Assembly (NCBI GenBank): GCA_963662175.1
Contig: OY759217.1
Location: forward strand, 16,928,562-16,992,561
Direction: 5' to 3'
From: Aradus depressus
Taxonomy: Eukaryota; Arthropoda; Insecta; Hemiptera; Aradidae
Length of the DNA: 64,000 nt
Below the pieces are notes generated by a model. The model ran no database searches. It worked only from the letters and a program-made list of their open reading frames with translations, and had not been told where the DNA came from. Below, piece after piece: positions 35,370-46,933 of the stretch (within the stretch, counting starts at the first letter, position 1; every line of letters starts with the position of its first letter). Made by a program: the position numbers and the translations under genes.

Positions 35370-36055
35370 AGTATAGGGGAAGTTATGTAATGATGTTAAG
35401 TTTCAACCATAATTTCATTCTTCCTGACTCCTTAATTTCAAAAATTAAAAAAAAAAAATACAGTCTGTGGGATGACTGTGAACACGATAACTCCCGTTCG
35501 ACTCAGAGAATATTCGACACGAAATTTTATGTATGTGTCCAGAACCTTATTATTAACATATGTTAATCCAAACCCTATGGGATAGACCCCTGACGGTCTG
35601 AAATTCGATGTCGAGTTTTCAACAGAATTTCACGATTTCCATTCCCTTGATTCAAAACATCCTGTCTGTCTGTGTGTGTGATTGTGTGCGTTTGTGAATT
35701 CGATAGATGCAATGAATGTATGGACACATATGTCTCTCTGTGTCAGAGATAACTCCCATTAGAATTAACGTATACAAAACCCCAAAAAGACGAGTTTCTA
35801 TTCATTTTCGAAACTGCTTAAGGGGAGGAGAGAACAAAAAGAGTGAGATTGTACTCAAAAACCATAATTACGTATCGACACGAAATTATATATTTGAATT
35901 CAGAATCCAATAAGGACCAGTCGATTTTCAAGGAAAAGGGCAGAAGGGAAAGGGGATCACAGAAGAGAGACAACTGAAAATCTCTAGTAACTGTCGATGT
36001 AACGGACGTACGAACACGAAATTTAGTATGAGGATTCAGAATTACGAATTTATTA
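35370..36055 (+). repeat. DR-A, long copy with several subunits
   Basis: Starts agtataggggaagttatgta; cacgataactcccgttcgac and a second gtctctctgtgtcagagat block show partial duplication of the 5' half; ends gaacacgaaatttagtatga. Confidence 0.7.
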
Positions 36056-36477
36056 TTTTGGTGTAGCTACAAATTTGCAATATTGGTGACACTAGGCCCA
36101 CCGCTTTGACTGTCCAATTTGCTAAACTGGAAGGTGGGGGTACTTCATCACAGGGATGGGTCAGTTTCAATTTGAGGTGGAGCATTGTCTGTGGGGGAGG
36201 AGGGGGGGGGGGGTTTGAGCTCTCCCCCCTCCTTCCCTGAATAATTCCACCAATCAGTCCATGAGCCGCCTATCTCAATGATTCATGGCCTCACAGTCTT
36301 GTCAGTCCATCTCTGAACACCACCACATCTCACCGTTTTTCATAGCAAACCAAACTAGCAAGTCGTCAGGGCTTTGCGACCTTTGCAGACAGAAACAGTA
36401 ATTAATGAAGTAAAAATATAAAGAAAAACATATGTTTTTTTAAAAATTTGCAAAGTAGACAATAACTCCCATATTTT

Positions 36478-36650
36478 GACACCCTCAGCGTTGGGAACAT
36501 CCGTCTGTCAACAGAAGTGTAAATGTAAGGAAACAAATTGCTTTCGAACCATAATCCCTAAAATGGGTAATAGTGCAATATTGCACGAGGAATACTTCTT
36601 CGTTTGAGGACGATAAACCTCCTTGTATCCTTAGGTTAAAATGATAGGAA
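36478..36650 (-). pseudogene. Stray duplicate of the exon B 5' edge plus flanking intron
   Basis: This segment closely matches 26491-26650 in the same orientation: the first 27 nt of exon B (26491-26517) and its splice acceptor, followed by about 130 bp of upstream intron. Differences are scattered substitutions and small indels; one exonic base differs (ccgtctg for ccgcctg). Only nine codons' worth of exon is present, so it cannot encode a T-box. Similarity ends abruptly at 36478. The adjacent bases 36417-36477 resemble a Penelope-like arm, and another such arm follows from about 36690. The piece is therefore sandwiched between retroelement sequences. It is most simply a DNA or unspliced-RNA derived fragment carried with the element. 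Confidence 0.85.
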
Positions 36651-36689
36651 CTAAATCGATGCAGTTCGGACTGCATTCAATATTCTCTT

Positions 36690-37330
36690 ATAATTATACT
36701 TACCATTTTTGGCATATTGTAAAGCACTTAATAAAAAATATAAAGAAAATCGAATGTTTTTTTTAAAAATACTGTCTATTTCACAAGTTATATAAATTAT
36801 GTGGGACTTTCGGTATTGCCACCATCCTCAGCTCCGACTTAACAAATAGGTACTCAGTATGTTAAGTCGTGGCTAAAGATGGTAACAGTACCAAAAGTAC
36901 TCCCATTTATTTTATATATTTTGTGAAATATATTCCGCGGCTGGAGGGCGCCGGTAGCTCAGTGGTATGCGTGCTTGCCTTCCGAGCTCAAGATCGGAGG
37001 TAAAATAAACTTACGCACGCCGTCCTTCAGATGGGATGTTAAGCGATGGTCCCGAGCCTGTACGATGTCAGGTACTCGTTAAAGACCCCTGTCCTAGGTG
37101 AATAAAAATTTAGGATAGGCACAATTTTGGACTCCCACAGTAGAGTCGGGCTCATGTCCACCAGAGTGACGAAAGAGCGCTCTGGTAGTCGGCGATATGA
37201 CTTCATAGTTTAAGCCCAGGCATGAGTCATAAAAACTAACCTAATCTAACCTATTTTTTGAAATAAACAATATTTTTAAAAACATACGTTTCTCTCTATA
37301 TTTTTTATTAAGTGTTCCACAATATCTCTA
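36690..37330. mobile_element. Penelope-like inverted-repeat element PLE-3, interrupted by SINE-A
   Basis: Same family as the element at 26.7 kb but with almost no spacer: the left arm ends near 36850 and the right arm follows at once. Outer ends reach ttataattatacttac and aagtataattag. The right arm is split at TGAAATA by a SINE-A (36931-37258). The hammerhead-like motifs here are degraded (ccaaaag for ccgaaag in the right arm). A partial third arm lies at 36417-36477. Confidence 0.7.
36931..37258 (+). mobile_element. SINE-A inserted in the 36.7-kb Penelope arm, with target duplication
   Basis: Flanked by TGAAATA on both sides (36924-36930 and 37259-37265), so the insertion ends can be read. 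The unit starts tattccgcggctgg before the tRNA head and ends ctaacctaatctaacctatt. About 40 bp around the B box is deleted. Confidence 0.85.
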
Positions 37331-37619
37331 CGAAAATATTAAGTATAATTAGTGAAGTAATTCTAAATATTTATTTTTTCACAATTTTTAATTTAAAAAA
37401 ACACAAAGCATAATCTAATGCGTTCCGTTCCGATTCCTTTCCATTCGTTCAAACTGGAATACTTTTTAGGAGAATTTTGAATGTTTGTTTTTCAGAAAAA
37501 CATTCAAGAAGATTAAAAACATTGGAGGCCCCAAACTCTCTTTAACTGTACCTAAAAAACTGATAGGAGAAGTGATAGGCGAGTCCTTCGTATGATATTT
37601 GGAACGATTAGACTAATTT

Positions 37620-37990
37620 TTTTCCCTCTATAATATTATTACTCTTCATTTTTTCTCTTAATTATTTATTCATGCATTTAATTCCCTTTTTAAATTAATT
37701 TAAATTCCCGAAGCGCATCCACATCAATTATATCTCGCTTTGTAAGCATTAACTAGACATATTTTGTGTATTTTTTATCGTGTTTTATTAATTTCAAACT
37801 TTATTCTCAGTTTAGTTGTATTCCTATATATTAAAAAGAAAGGTTTTTTTTTTATAAATTTTATTTATTTAGTCTTATTACCGTTCAGTTGATCAATCTC
37901 AACTTTTGAATTATGAGCTTGTATTTAATGGTCTTGATTGTATAAAGATGATCCCTTTAAACAATAAAATCATTATTATTATTATTATAG
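37620..37990 (+). mobile_element. LINE 3' tail ending in ATT repeats
   Basis: AT-rich UTR-like DNA ending aaacaataaaatc followed by four or five ATT units. It resembles the tails at 39.85 and 62.3 kb in form, not clearly in sequence. Confidence 0.4.
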
Positions 37991-38128
37991 ATATGAGAAA
38001 AATATTAGAAAAAATGGTAAAGAAAATACGGAGAAAATTTCCAGAGTATGAATGTTAATAGTAGTCATATTTATTTCCGTTAAACTTTCATATAATACAT
38101 TTTTCTACATAAAAATAGCCTATAAATA

Positions 38129-38990
38129 AGGGCGTCGGTAGCTGAGAGGCAGTGTCTACTGAGCTCAATAACATCACGGGTTCGAAACCCCGCCGAGGCC
38201 CTTAGGCTTTTTATCTGGGAAATGAAAAGATCATGAGAATGCCGTCCTTCAGATGGAACGTTAAGTGATGGTTCCCAAGCTGTACGATGTCAGGTACTCG
38301 TTAAAGACCCCTACCCTAGGTCAGTGGTCGGCAAACAGCTTGAGTCTTGAGTATGGCTCTTTCATAAAATACGTACAGTGCGATTGAAACTTCGTAATGA
38401 CTGGTTTTCTTATTTCTATTTTTACATACTTAGTTGGTGTTTATGTGTCTTATTTATCAAAGAAGATCTTATTTATCTAAGTCTTATTATCAATAAATAA
38501 TATCGTTATTAAGTATGATATCAAGTTTTATTCATTGCACATATAGTTTAACTAAGACTTAAAACTATAAGTAAAGTTTATTAAGTTCATTTTAGGGAGT
38601 GTTCTGGGGTGAAAGAACTTGTAGTGTCGAGGATTGAGAAATAAGATAGACGAAATAAGTATACAAGACGAGTGTGGATGGCAGAGTTGGAAGAGGTCGA
38701 CCTCAGCGAACGTACCTCATTCAGATTGAGGACATTTTTAGCAAAGGCCAGCTTAGGAGGACCCTAATTAAGTTAATAGCAATGTACCTACCTATATTAA
38801 GTTAAAAAAATTTGGCTCTCAAAAGAAATTTCAATCGCTCTTTTGATATTTGTCTCTGTTGACTAATGAGTTTGCCGACCAATGCCCTAAGTGATTAAAC
38901 TTAAGTAGTCAAAATTTAGGGCTTCCATAGTAGAGGGCTCCTCCGTCGCTCTGGTATTAGGCGATATGACAGGGCATGAGTCACAATAAC
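38129..38990 (+). mobile_element. SINE-A split by a hAT insertion
   Basis: 5' part 38129-38321 (head with gggttcgaaacccc B box) and 3' part 38885-38990; the hAT element lies between. The 3' part is eroded. Confidence 0.8.
38322..38884. mobile_element. Non-autonomous hAT element inserted in a SINE
   Basis: A 563-bp element starts CAGTGGTCGGCAAAC and ends GTTTGCCGACCAATG, inverted repeats matching at 14 of 15 bases. It is flanked by 8-bp direct duplications ccctaggt (38314-38321) and ccctaagt (38885-38892). It splits a SINE-A copy exactly at its ccctaggt motif, so the insertion site is unambiguous. It contains no coding capacity. Confidence 0.85.
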
Positions 38991-38999
38991 TTACTACTC

Positions 39000-39544
39000 A
39001 ATTACTGTAAGATTGATCCATGCATAGGATTCGTTTCCATATTTATAACTAATCCCTGGAGTCCTATAAAAAAAATGATACTTTAAAACAAACAATAATG
39101 GAAGTAGATAGTGTTAGCCAATAGATTGGGTGGCTCGTTAAGAGGAGATAATAATAATGAGATTAAAAGGTGGATCGGTTAATTGGATTCTGTAATCCCT
39201 CTGCAGGGTCCCATCCAGGTTTCAATTGAAAAGGGATGTTGGGGGGATTTGAAAAAAAAAATCAACATACTAACAGGTCAATTCTAATTGGAAATTTTCT
39301 CGATCCTCCAACATCCAAGTTAAATTTTTGAACACCGCGACCATTCGCATCCCTTACCCAATTAAAGCGTTTTAAATGCAAAAAATAATAACGAAAAAAT
39401 TCAGCCATGCGCTTTCTTCAAAATATCATTATTGTGTAACCTCCTCATCATGTACCCCAATCTTTCTCTGCGCGTCAAGAAGCACCGCAAATGAACTTAA
39501 AGCGGGCTGACTGAGGACGACCGCCGATCGTCGCAGATTGAAAT
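39000..39544. other. Intron sequence, apparently unique
   Basis: 39170-39530 has no repeat partner in the window and mixed composition; candidate non-coding functional DNA only. Confidence 0.3.
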
Positions 39545-39858
39545 CTTCGGTTTTTATTGTAAATTCTTTTTTTTTTCTCTTTTGATATATAAACTTTTAT
39601 ATATTATGGTATCTGACTCTATACATGTATGTGAGTGTGTATGTGTGTGTATGTATGTGTATATATGTGTATGTATATGTATATACAATTTATGTGTGGA
39701 CCAGTAAGGTCAACCCTTGCTAAGAGATTCGAATCTGTATAAGCAATAATGTTTCATTTTTTGTTTTTCAAATTTATTTAAGAAGGCTGACTGAACTCCT
39801 TCCAATGAAATGTATTTTATTTCAAATGGAATAAAGATTATTATTATTATTATTGTAA
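39545..39858 (+). mobile_element. LINE 3' tail with TG/TA repeat and ATT tail
   Basis: Contains a TG/TA-rich stretch (39625-39690), gtggaccagtaaggtcaacc, and ends ggaataaag followed by ATT repeats. Confidence 0.45.
39605..39695. repeat. TG/TA-rich simple repeat
   Basis: Alternating tgtgtatg and tatatgtg units within a LINE-like tail. Confidence 0.8.
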
Positions 39859-39954
39859 AATAAACAGCTAGGAACTTTCTCCCCGACGATACGGTGAATG
39901 GGTGTTATGACCTCCATCGGAGGGTCGGCACAACCAAAAAAGCGGAGAGAGGAT

Positions 39955-40175
39955 TTAGGAAGGAACTTGAAGTTTATTTACAAAAAATTGCCGATAGAAT
40001 CAACAGATCGACATGAAATTTTAGAATTTGGAACGAGAAGTCCTTAAGGGAAACACCTATCGAGTTTCAGCAAAATCGGCATGAAGGGAAGGAGATTTAG
40101 TAGGCGAGTGAAAACTTGGTTGATTACGAATATTTCTAACTGGAGAAGTACATAGCCGGTGATTCACCGACGTAT
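39955..40175 (+). repeat. DR-A fragment
   Basis: acatgaaattttagaatttg, cgagtttcagcaaaatcggc, ctggagaagtacatagccgg and gattcaccgac end. Confidence 0.6.
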
Positions 40176-40349
40176 ATTCTCAATTTCAATGCGAAAAATC
40201 ACCGTCCTCTACCACACAATACAGAGAATGTGCAGTATGTTATATAATATCGCATTCATTGATTCGGTGATTATAGACAGGACATATATAAAATTTTAAA
40301 ATTATCAAAAATGTGGTATTAGTTCTTGAAAACAGTTTTTCTATTCGAG

Positions 40350-40412
40350 GAGCTCACAGGTAGCGTGCTAGCCTACTGAGCTCAAAATCGCGGGTTCGAC
40401 TCCCCAAATTAT
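40350..40412 (+). mobile_element. SINE-A head fragment
   Basis: Only the tRNA-like part remains: aggtagcgtgctagcctac and gcgggttcgactcc. Confidence 0.55.
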
Positions 40413-40984
40413 GTTTCTGCTTTGTTCATATGGATAGACGCACAGCCCTAACATTTATCCTGCAACTAATATTTAAATATTTTCATAATATCAATGTGAC
40501 TATAGTTCGGTCATGCGCCCTACTCTCATTACACGCTACTGCCATGACACCCCCTAAAATATCTGATTTTATGTCCCGTTTTTTTTTTTTTTCGAATACA
40601 TGAGAGCCGTCATTAAATCAGTGAATTATTTCTGAAAAATTTTCACTTCCTCTGTCAGGGTGGTCAGTGGAAACCATACAGAAGTTGACATGAGTAAACA
40701 CAATGAACATGGTTAAGTAATTGTGATGTGGGTCGGAAGTTGGAGTCAGAATATTGTGACAGGTCCGTCGTGCTGTGACCATGCTTGCTCGACACTGACA
40801 GTCTTGGTTTGACTGAAGTCTTCCGACATTGGCGTGTGTGTCTTCCACAACGCTTTCAATCATGGTTCGTCGCTCTTCATTCTCTCACATAACTGTACAG
40901 TGGACAGGACAAACCATTCTACGTCAAACTACGGAATAACCAATTAATATCAACAAAACTTGTGGCCAGTTTGTTTGAGTTAGG

Positions 40985-41700
40985 ATCCATTGTGATGTAT
41001 AAAATTACACACATTCAAATTATTATATTATAAAATTAATTATATTTATTTGTATGAAAGCAAGAAGTAACTAAATTGGTGAATAATTATATGAAGTCGC
41101 ATTTGTTTTGGAACGAGCCAATGAGTGGAAAACAAAAGACGACCATCAGCTGTTTTAATTAGAGTGGACCAGTCTAAGCTGAGTTGTGAGGTGGACGAGT
41201 TGAAGTAGTGGAAGTGAGACGGTCTGGGTTGAGATGTGAAGGTGGACAGAGAGTTGTGTTTAGGCTTAAGGAGTCATGAACCAAAAAGGTGTTGTTAACA
41301 TTGAAATTGATGCGAAAAGGAGGTACTTTTATTTATTTATATGTTTTATATGCCCTAAATGACTTTGATAAGATACGACTCATACGATTTCTTTTTAAAA
41401 ATTAATTTCATGTTCTTTTTTTTTTTTTTTTCAATATTTAATTAACAAAAAAATGTAGATTTAAGATAATAACTTTCTTCAAAATTGCACGTATTGAACT
41501 TTTGATATTTTTTTAGGGCCCTTTTCGGAAACTGCGATAGAAATCAAAATTTAGTAAAAGTCCAGAGATATAAATATTTCTACATGAAATGTGGTAATTT
41601 TATTTAATTATTTATTCTTTTTGTTTTAATTATTAATTTTATTAATTCAATTATTATTTATATATTTATTTTTATTTAACAATAATTTCTTTATCACACT
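40985..41700 (+). repeat. DR-D copy
   Basis: Starts tgtgatgtataaaattacac and ends tttctttatcacac, giving a short TGTGAT/ATCACA terminal inversion. Body includes gacgaccatcagctgtttta and tagggcccttttcggaaact. Confidence 0.7.
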
Positions 41701-41721
41701 ATAGAACAGTTCGTTAGTTAT

Positions 41722-42018
41722 TGTGACTCATGCCCGGGCTTTAACTAACTAACGCCTAATACCAGAGCATGGAGATAAACCCGAATTTACCATGGGAGTC
41801 TTAAAGCTTGCCTATACAGGTTCACCTTGGATAGGGGTCTTTAACAAATAGTTAACATCGCATAGGTGTGAGGACCATCGCTTAACGTCCCATCCGAAGG
41901 AAGATGTGCTCAAGGTTTTTTCACCTTCCAGATAAAAAATCTAAAGGCCTCGGCCTTGTTCATAACCCGAGATCTTGAACTTATTGGCAAGCTACCTCTG
42001 AGCTACCAGCGCAGTTTC
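41722..42018 (-). mobile_element. SINE-A, diverged
   Basis: Reverse copy from gactcatgcccgggctttaa to tctgagctaccagcgc; the hairpin region is rearranged. Confidence 0.75.
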
Positions 42019-42449
42019 ACAGATGTTATTAGGTTACCCTCATCATCATGCTGTCGAAAAACTCATTAGAAATAATGTAAAAAAAAATTAAAAAAGTAAA
42101 TTCTTAGGGCTGAAATAAATACGTAACTATTCATAAAATAAAGCAAACAATTCATAAATATAAATAAATTTCATAAATAAAATCAATAAATAAGTAACAT
42201 TGTACTGTACAATTCCAGTCGATCATTCAATAAAATATATTTACATATTTAGGATTTTTCCTGCTTTGTGAAGTTGGATGGATTTCGTTTTGATTGTATA
42301 ATTACACTAGATAATTTTTCACGAATAAAGAGAAAGATTTTTATGACCAACGAAAATATGCTGCCTTTCCCGAATTTAGATCAGTCATTTGCCCAATAAT
42401 GTTTTAAGACCCGCTGAATAGGATAGAGGACACCATGTAGCTCTGTTTA

Positions 42450-42900
42450 AATCCTGGGCCATCGTTAAGAGAGGGAGGGACCTGAGGACTTTGTTTGGAT
42501 GAGAGTGGCTGCCTGGATTACTAGGGTTAATTAGAGCCGATTAGAGGATCCAGCACAAGACTAAGCCTAGGGGAGAAGAGGAAAGCTATGGATTTTTCAC
42601 ACACTTGAGTCTCCAGACCACCAGGTGCTGCACCCACCTCCCCTGTTGGGAGATTGTGTAAATAATTCAAAAAACCGCCCCCCCCCCTCCCCTTCTTTCC
42701 TTTCTCGACGCCATGACTCTCCCCCCTCCACAGCTCCCTGTTTACCAAGTAGAGGAGTGGTCTAAGTAGGGTCTTCTGCCCCTGCCCTGTTTTCCATATC
42801 AATAAGAGGAGATACCCCTGTTTTCTGTCAAGGCTTGTCTTGGAACAGACAGAATAAATGGAGAGACGCGCCGGGTCACATCTGTTTTAGGATTAGAATT
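42450..42900. promoter_or_regulatory. Candidate intronic enhancer (weak evidence)
   Basis: GC-richer, non-repetitive 450 bp inside the A-B intron. It has E-boxes CACTTG (42602) and CAGGTG (42622), a forkhead-like TGTTTAC (42739) and a GGATTA (42890). Motif clustering alone is weak support. Confidence 0.25.
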
Positions 42901-42917
42901 GTTGGAGGGGAGGAGGA

Positions 42918-42919
<2 letters not shown>

Positions 42920-42951
<32 letters not shown>
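42920..42951. repeat. GT microsatellite
   Basis: About 15 GT units; it creates runs of VCVCVC and THTHTH in spurious ORFs on both strands. Confidence 0.95.
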
Positions 42952-42955
<4 letters not shown>

Positions 42956-43144
42956 TCAGTTTCTACAAACACTGGATATGAATCTGTAAAACTACAGAAG
43001 AACACAAGAGCGCACCACAATACAACCCTAGCCCCAAGTATTGTTGTCACTTCTAGACAAGCTGGGCTTGAGGAGCCCCCAAAATGCATACACAAGTCTT
43101 CAATTCTCTTAAGGCAGAGCACACATGTTTTTTTTTTGGTTTTT

Positions 43145-43518
43145 TTCACAGATTGTCAAATAAGATGTAGTCTGAACTCTCACAGATTTTTATTTTTATT
43201 AGCTAGCCGGCTTTCGAGGTTACCCTCATCATCAGGCAATCTGATAAAATAACTCTCTGCTCGAGTTGTGACTCAGATGGGGGACAGGAATAACTTATCT
43301 ATGAAACTTTAAATTGTTAAAGTTTTTGGATATTTTTATTTATTTACTTTTATTATAAAAAAATTCAAATTTTATTTACTAAGATATTTTAATTTTCATT
43401 CAAATCTTTTTTTTATCAGATTGCCTGATGATAAGGGCAACCTCGAAAGCCGCTTGCTAATACAAATAAAAATCTGTGAGAGTTCAAACTACATCTTATT
43501 TGACAATCTGTGAAATAA
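43145..43518. mobile_element. Penelope-like inverted-repeat element PLE-4
   Basis: Arms 43145-43255 and 43408-43518 are reverse complements with a few substitutions, separated by about 150 bp of unrelated AT-rich sequence. Hammerhead-like modules are at minus 43203-43236 and plus about 43428-43462. No RT is present. Confidence 0.7.
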
Positions 43519-43709
43519 TCACTTCACACTACATCAGCCCTCTTCATATTAAAATGCACTTTCAATTGCTCTAAATGTATGCATTTGATCAATAATGTGG
43601 TAACTCTACCAGTATGTAAGTTAAGTGAATTGGAGATGTTGAGGTCCGAAATTTTGCCTGGCTCCTATATTAGACAACAGGGGAAAGGCAAAAAAATAAA
43701 TACAGAAAT

Positions 43710-43965
43710 ATCGCCGGACTAGCAGCAATGAACTTCTGCAGAACCAATTAATCAATTAAGTTTTTAATCTTCCTCCAAAACCAATCAATTTGGCTATAAT
43801 CAATTTTATACTTAGTTTACACGGTGGCTCCAAAATTCTCATACTAATTTTTGTGTTCATAAAACTGCAGTTTTTAGAATTTTTGTGCGAGGCCCACCCC
43901 TTATCCTCCTCTTTTCTTATGCCAATTTAGCTAAAAATTAATAGATGATGTATATATAAAATTCC
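43710..43965 (-). repeat. DR-A fragment fused to SINE-A
   Basis: Reverse: caattaatcaattaagtttt, cctccaaaaccaatcaattt; runs directly into the SINE at 43967. Confidence 0.6.
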
Positions 43966-43966
43966 C

Positions 43967-44186
43967 GACTCTACCGTGGGAGTCCTAAATTTTGCCTACC
44001 CTAAATTTTTATTCACCTAGCGCAGGGGTCTTTAACGAGTAGGTACCTGATATCGTACAGGCTCGGGACCATCGCTTAACGTCCCATCCGAAGGACAGCA
44101 TGCTTAAGTTTATTCTACCTCCCAGATAAAATAAACTAAGTTTCGAACCCAAGTTCTTGAGCTCAGAAGACAAGCACGCATACCGA
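43967..44186 (-). mobile_element. SINE-A, 3'-truncated
   Basis: Reverse copy lacking the 3' third; starts at cccgactctaccgtgggag and ends at caagcacgcataccg, with the A box deleted. Confidence 0.75.
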
Positions 44187-44459
44187 AAATGTTTTGCCAA
44201 CAGAGCAGCCTTCAAGTTGATGTTTCGTCAAAAGAAATGACAGCTCTTCTAGACGGTCCAAGACAGAGTCACCTGGAGGAGGCACACAGAGGATCCCATA
44301 GGGCAAAAATCCAAAACATAACAAAACACCAACAAAACGTTAACAATAATATTTATTTCCATTAAACAATAACATGGTAATAGGATATGCGCTATGAGAA
44401 TGTATACATTAAGATAGATTATAAATTAGATACCTACATAAACAATAACAATAGTAATA

Positions 44460-44850
44460 CTTTTTTTTTTTTTTGTCTTTTATTTATAAACTGTTTACAA
44501 CTGTTGCTAGGGTGCAACAACCAGCATCTATGATGGTATTGTATGTTGGCGTGAAGGGCTTGTGAGCGGAAGGCCACCCAGTGGTAGGTCCTCGGGACGA
44601 AAATTAATCTTAATTATTAGGACAAGAACAGAAAAAAAATAAAGAAACATAAAGAAATAAATAAATAAAAAAAATAAAATAAAAAATAGAAAGGAATTGA
44701 AAGACAATTTTGATGGATGAGTAAGAGAGATGATAAAAGTAAAGGAAAATAATGTAAAAAAAAATATTAATATAATGGTGGACAGTAAGTTGCGGTTCCA
44801 TCTTCTCTTAAACCTTCGTGGGGGGTTTTGTGTATTGTAGTAGTTTGTAT
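44460..44850 (+). repeat. DR-C copy
   Basis: About 390 bp, shared with 58478-58880: ggtgcaacaaccagcatcta, gtgaagggc, ggaaggccacccagtggtag, cctcgggacgaaaattaatc, an A-rich tract and aaccttcgtggggggttttg. Unclassified. Confidence 0.8.
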
Positions 44851-44999
44851 TGTGTCGGGTACTGTGTGTATCATAACATCGTTAATAACAACGATTCGTT
44901 ATGAAGTGTTCTGTTGTTTATGTATGGGGGGCACTGTGTTATCAGTCTGTGGGTTTTTGTCCCAAATACAACAAATATAAAAATAAAATATAAATATAT

Positions 45000-45260
45000 A
45001 ATAATAATTGCCGTTATATTGAATGTATTATTGACATGAAATTTTATATTTAAATTGAAAATCCCATAAGGACGTCAACTAATAATTTTGAGCGAAATCG
45101 CGAAGGAAGGAGGTGAGAGAAGGGGTTCGATTGAAATAAGAGCCTAAGAACTGCCATTATGATGAAATGAATGTTTCAACAAAAAATTTAGTTTGAGGAT
45201 TCAGAGCCTAAAGGGTCGAATGGCTTTGGAGGAAGGGCGAAAACATGACTTTTTGATCTG
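45000..45260 (+). repeat. DR-A fragment
   Basis: Subunit blocks acatgaaattttatatttaa and ggtcgaatggctttggagga. Confidence 0.6.
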
Positions 45261-45659
45261 ATTAATGACGACAGAGTCAATATGATGATAGCTTTAGAAG
45301 GGCCGATAAAAGCTGATGGGTGTTACCGTCTCTATTGGGTCTGTTTGTGTTGTCCTAATGGCCTGGGAACGTGTTATTCTGCCTGGCTAACAAGACCACA
45401 ACAAATACCCACCAATGATCTCTAAATAAAGTGAGTCTGATGAGAGGCGGATTGGAGGATCGCGTGATCCCAGTGCTAGTGCTAGATCGCTACTCAACTT
45501 GCCTAGATCACTTACTGTGTTTGTCAACTAGAGGATCACTTGGAATTGTTGGTTGTTTCGGGGGTCCAACTTAAATGCACCATCTTCACAGGAGACAGTT
45601 AAATCATAGCCCAAAATTGCGTTGCTCGTACTTAGCGCCAAAAATTGTAACCATTTATT

Positions 45660-46640
45660 ATCAGAAAAAAGGAATTATATTGTGATGTATAATTACACAC
45701 ATTCAAATTATTAATATTATAAAATAATTATATTTATTTGTACAAAAACAAAGAAGCAACTAAATTGGTGAATAATTATATGAAGTCGCATTTGTTTAAA
45801 ACAACCAATGAATGAAAAAAAACAATAGACGACCATCAGCTGTTCTAATTAGAGTGGACCAGTCTAAGCTGATTTGTAGTATGGACGAGTCTATGTTGTG
45901 GAAGTGAGACGGTCTGGGTTGAGATGTGAAGGTGGACAGAGAGTTGTGTTTAGGCTTAAGGAGTCATGAACCAAAAAGGTGTGAAATAATATTGAAATAG
46001 ATGAGCAAAGGAGGTACTTTTATATATTTATATGTTCCATATGCCCTAAATGACGTTCTTCTAAAAGAAGAATGGCCAATATTAATTAGTTTATAAGATT
46101 TATTTTTAAAAATTAATTTCATGTTTTTTTTTGTTGATAAGATGAGATGTGGAGGTGAGACAGGCTGGTTAGTGAGAAAAATGTTTAGGCTTAAGGTGTG
46201 TTGTACCAAGTAGGTGTGAATTGATTGTGATTAATTGGAGTTCTAATTGAAATAGAAGCGCAAAGAAGGTAATTTTATTTATTTATATGTTTTATATGCC
46301 CTAAAATAACGAAGAATGGAAAATATTTGAAAAGAAAATACTAAAAAAATTTAAAAAAATTAGGTTGTAAGTTTTTCTTTTTAAATAATTTGATTTGATT
46401 TCCAATCTTAGTTTTTAATTTTATAATGTAGATTTAAGTAAATAAACCCAAATATTTGTTCTCGTAATTCTATGCTATTCATTCTCCCTGTTAACCCAGT
46501 AAGATAATTTATACAATAAAAATTTTTATTTATAATAAAATTTCTACAGGAAATGTGGTAATTTTTAAATTTGTTTATTTAATTATTATTAATTCAATTA
46601 TTATTTATATATTTATTTAACATTAATTAATTTATCACAA
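45660..46640 (+). repeat. DR-D copy with internal duplication
   Basis: Starts tgtgatgtataattacacac, ends aatttatcacaat. The central gagatgtggaggtgagac / aggcttaagg block is repeated (45915-45990, 46140-46225), each time followed by AGGTGTGAA. Confidence 0.7.
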
Positions 46641-46721
46641 TATTAGCCCATTAAAAAAAAAATTGAAAATCCTCTGTGTCCCACTATCTAATAAGAGTAG
46701 AATAAAGACGATATAATTGAT

Positions 46722-46933
46722 TCAGAGCGACATTAGCTCAGCGGTAGCGTGCTAGCGTACTATGCTTAAGAACGCGGGTTCGAAACCTGGTCGAGGCACA
46801 CCGTCCTTCCGATGGTAACTAAGCGTAATTTAGGACTTCCACTGTAGAGTCGGGCTCATGTCTACCAGAGCGCTCTGTAGTAGGCGATATGACCTCGTAG
46901 TTAAAGCCCGGGCTTAAGTCACAATAACTAATT
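46722..46933 (+). mobile_element. SINE-A, internally deleted
   Basis: Head ttagctcagcggtagcgtg with B box gggttcgaaacc; about 100 bp of the body is missing. Confidence 0.75.

Noticed and set aside
42034..42070. Another hammerhead-like module (ccctcatcatcatgctgtcg)
   Set aside because: The CTGATGA core is broken and no stem II can be drawn.
42799..43252. 116-117 aa ORFs on both strands containing VCVCVC or THTHTH
   Set aside because: Cross a GT microsatellite; no other features.
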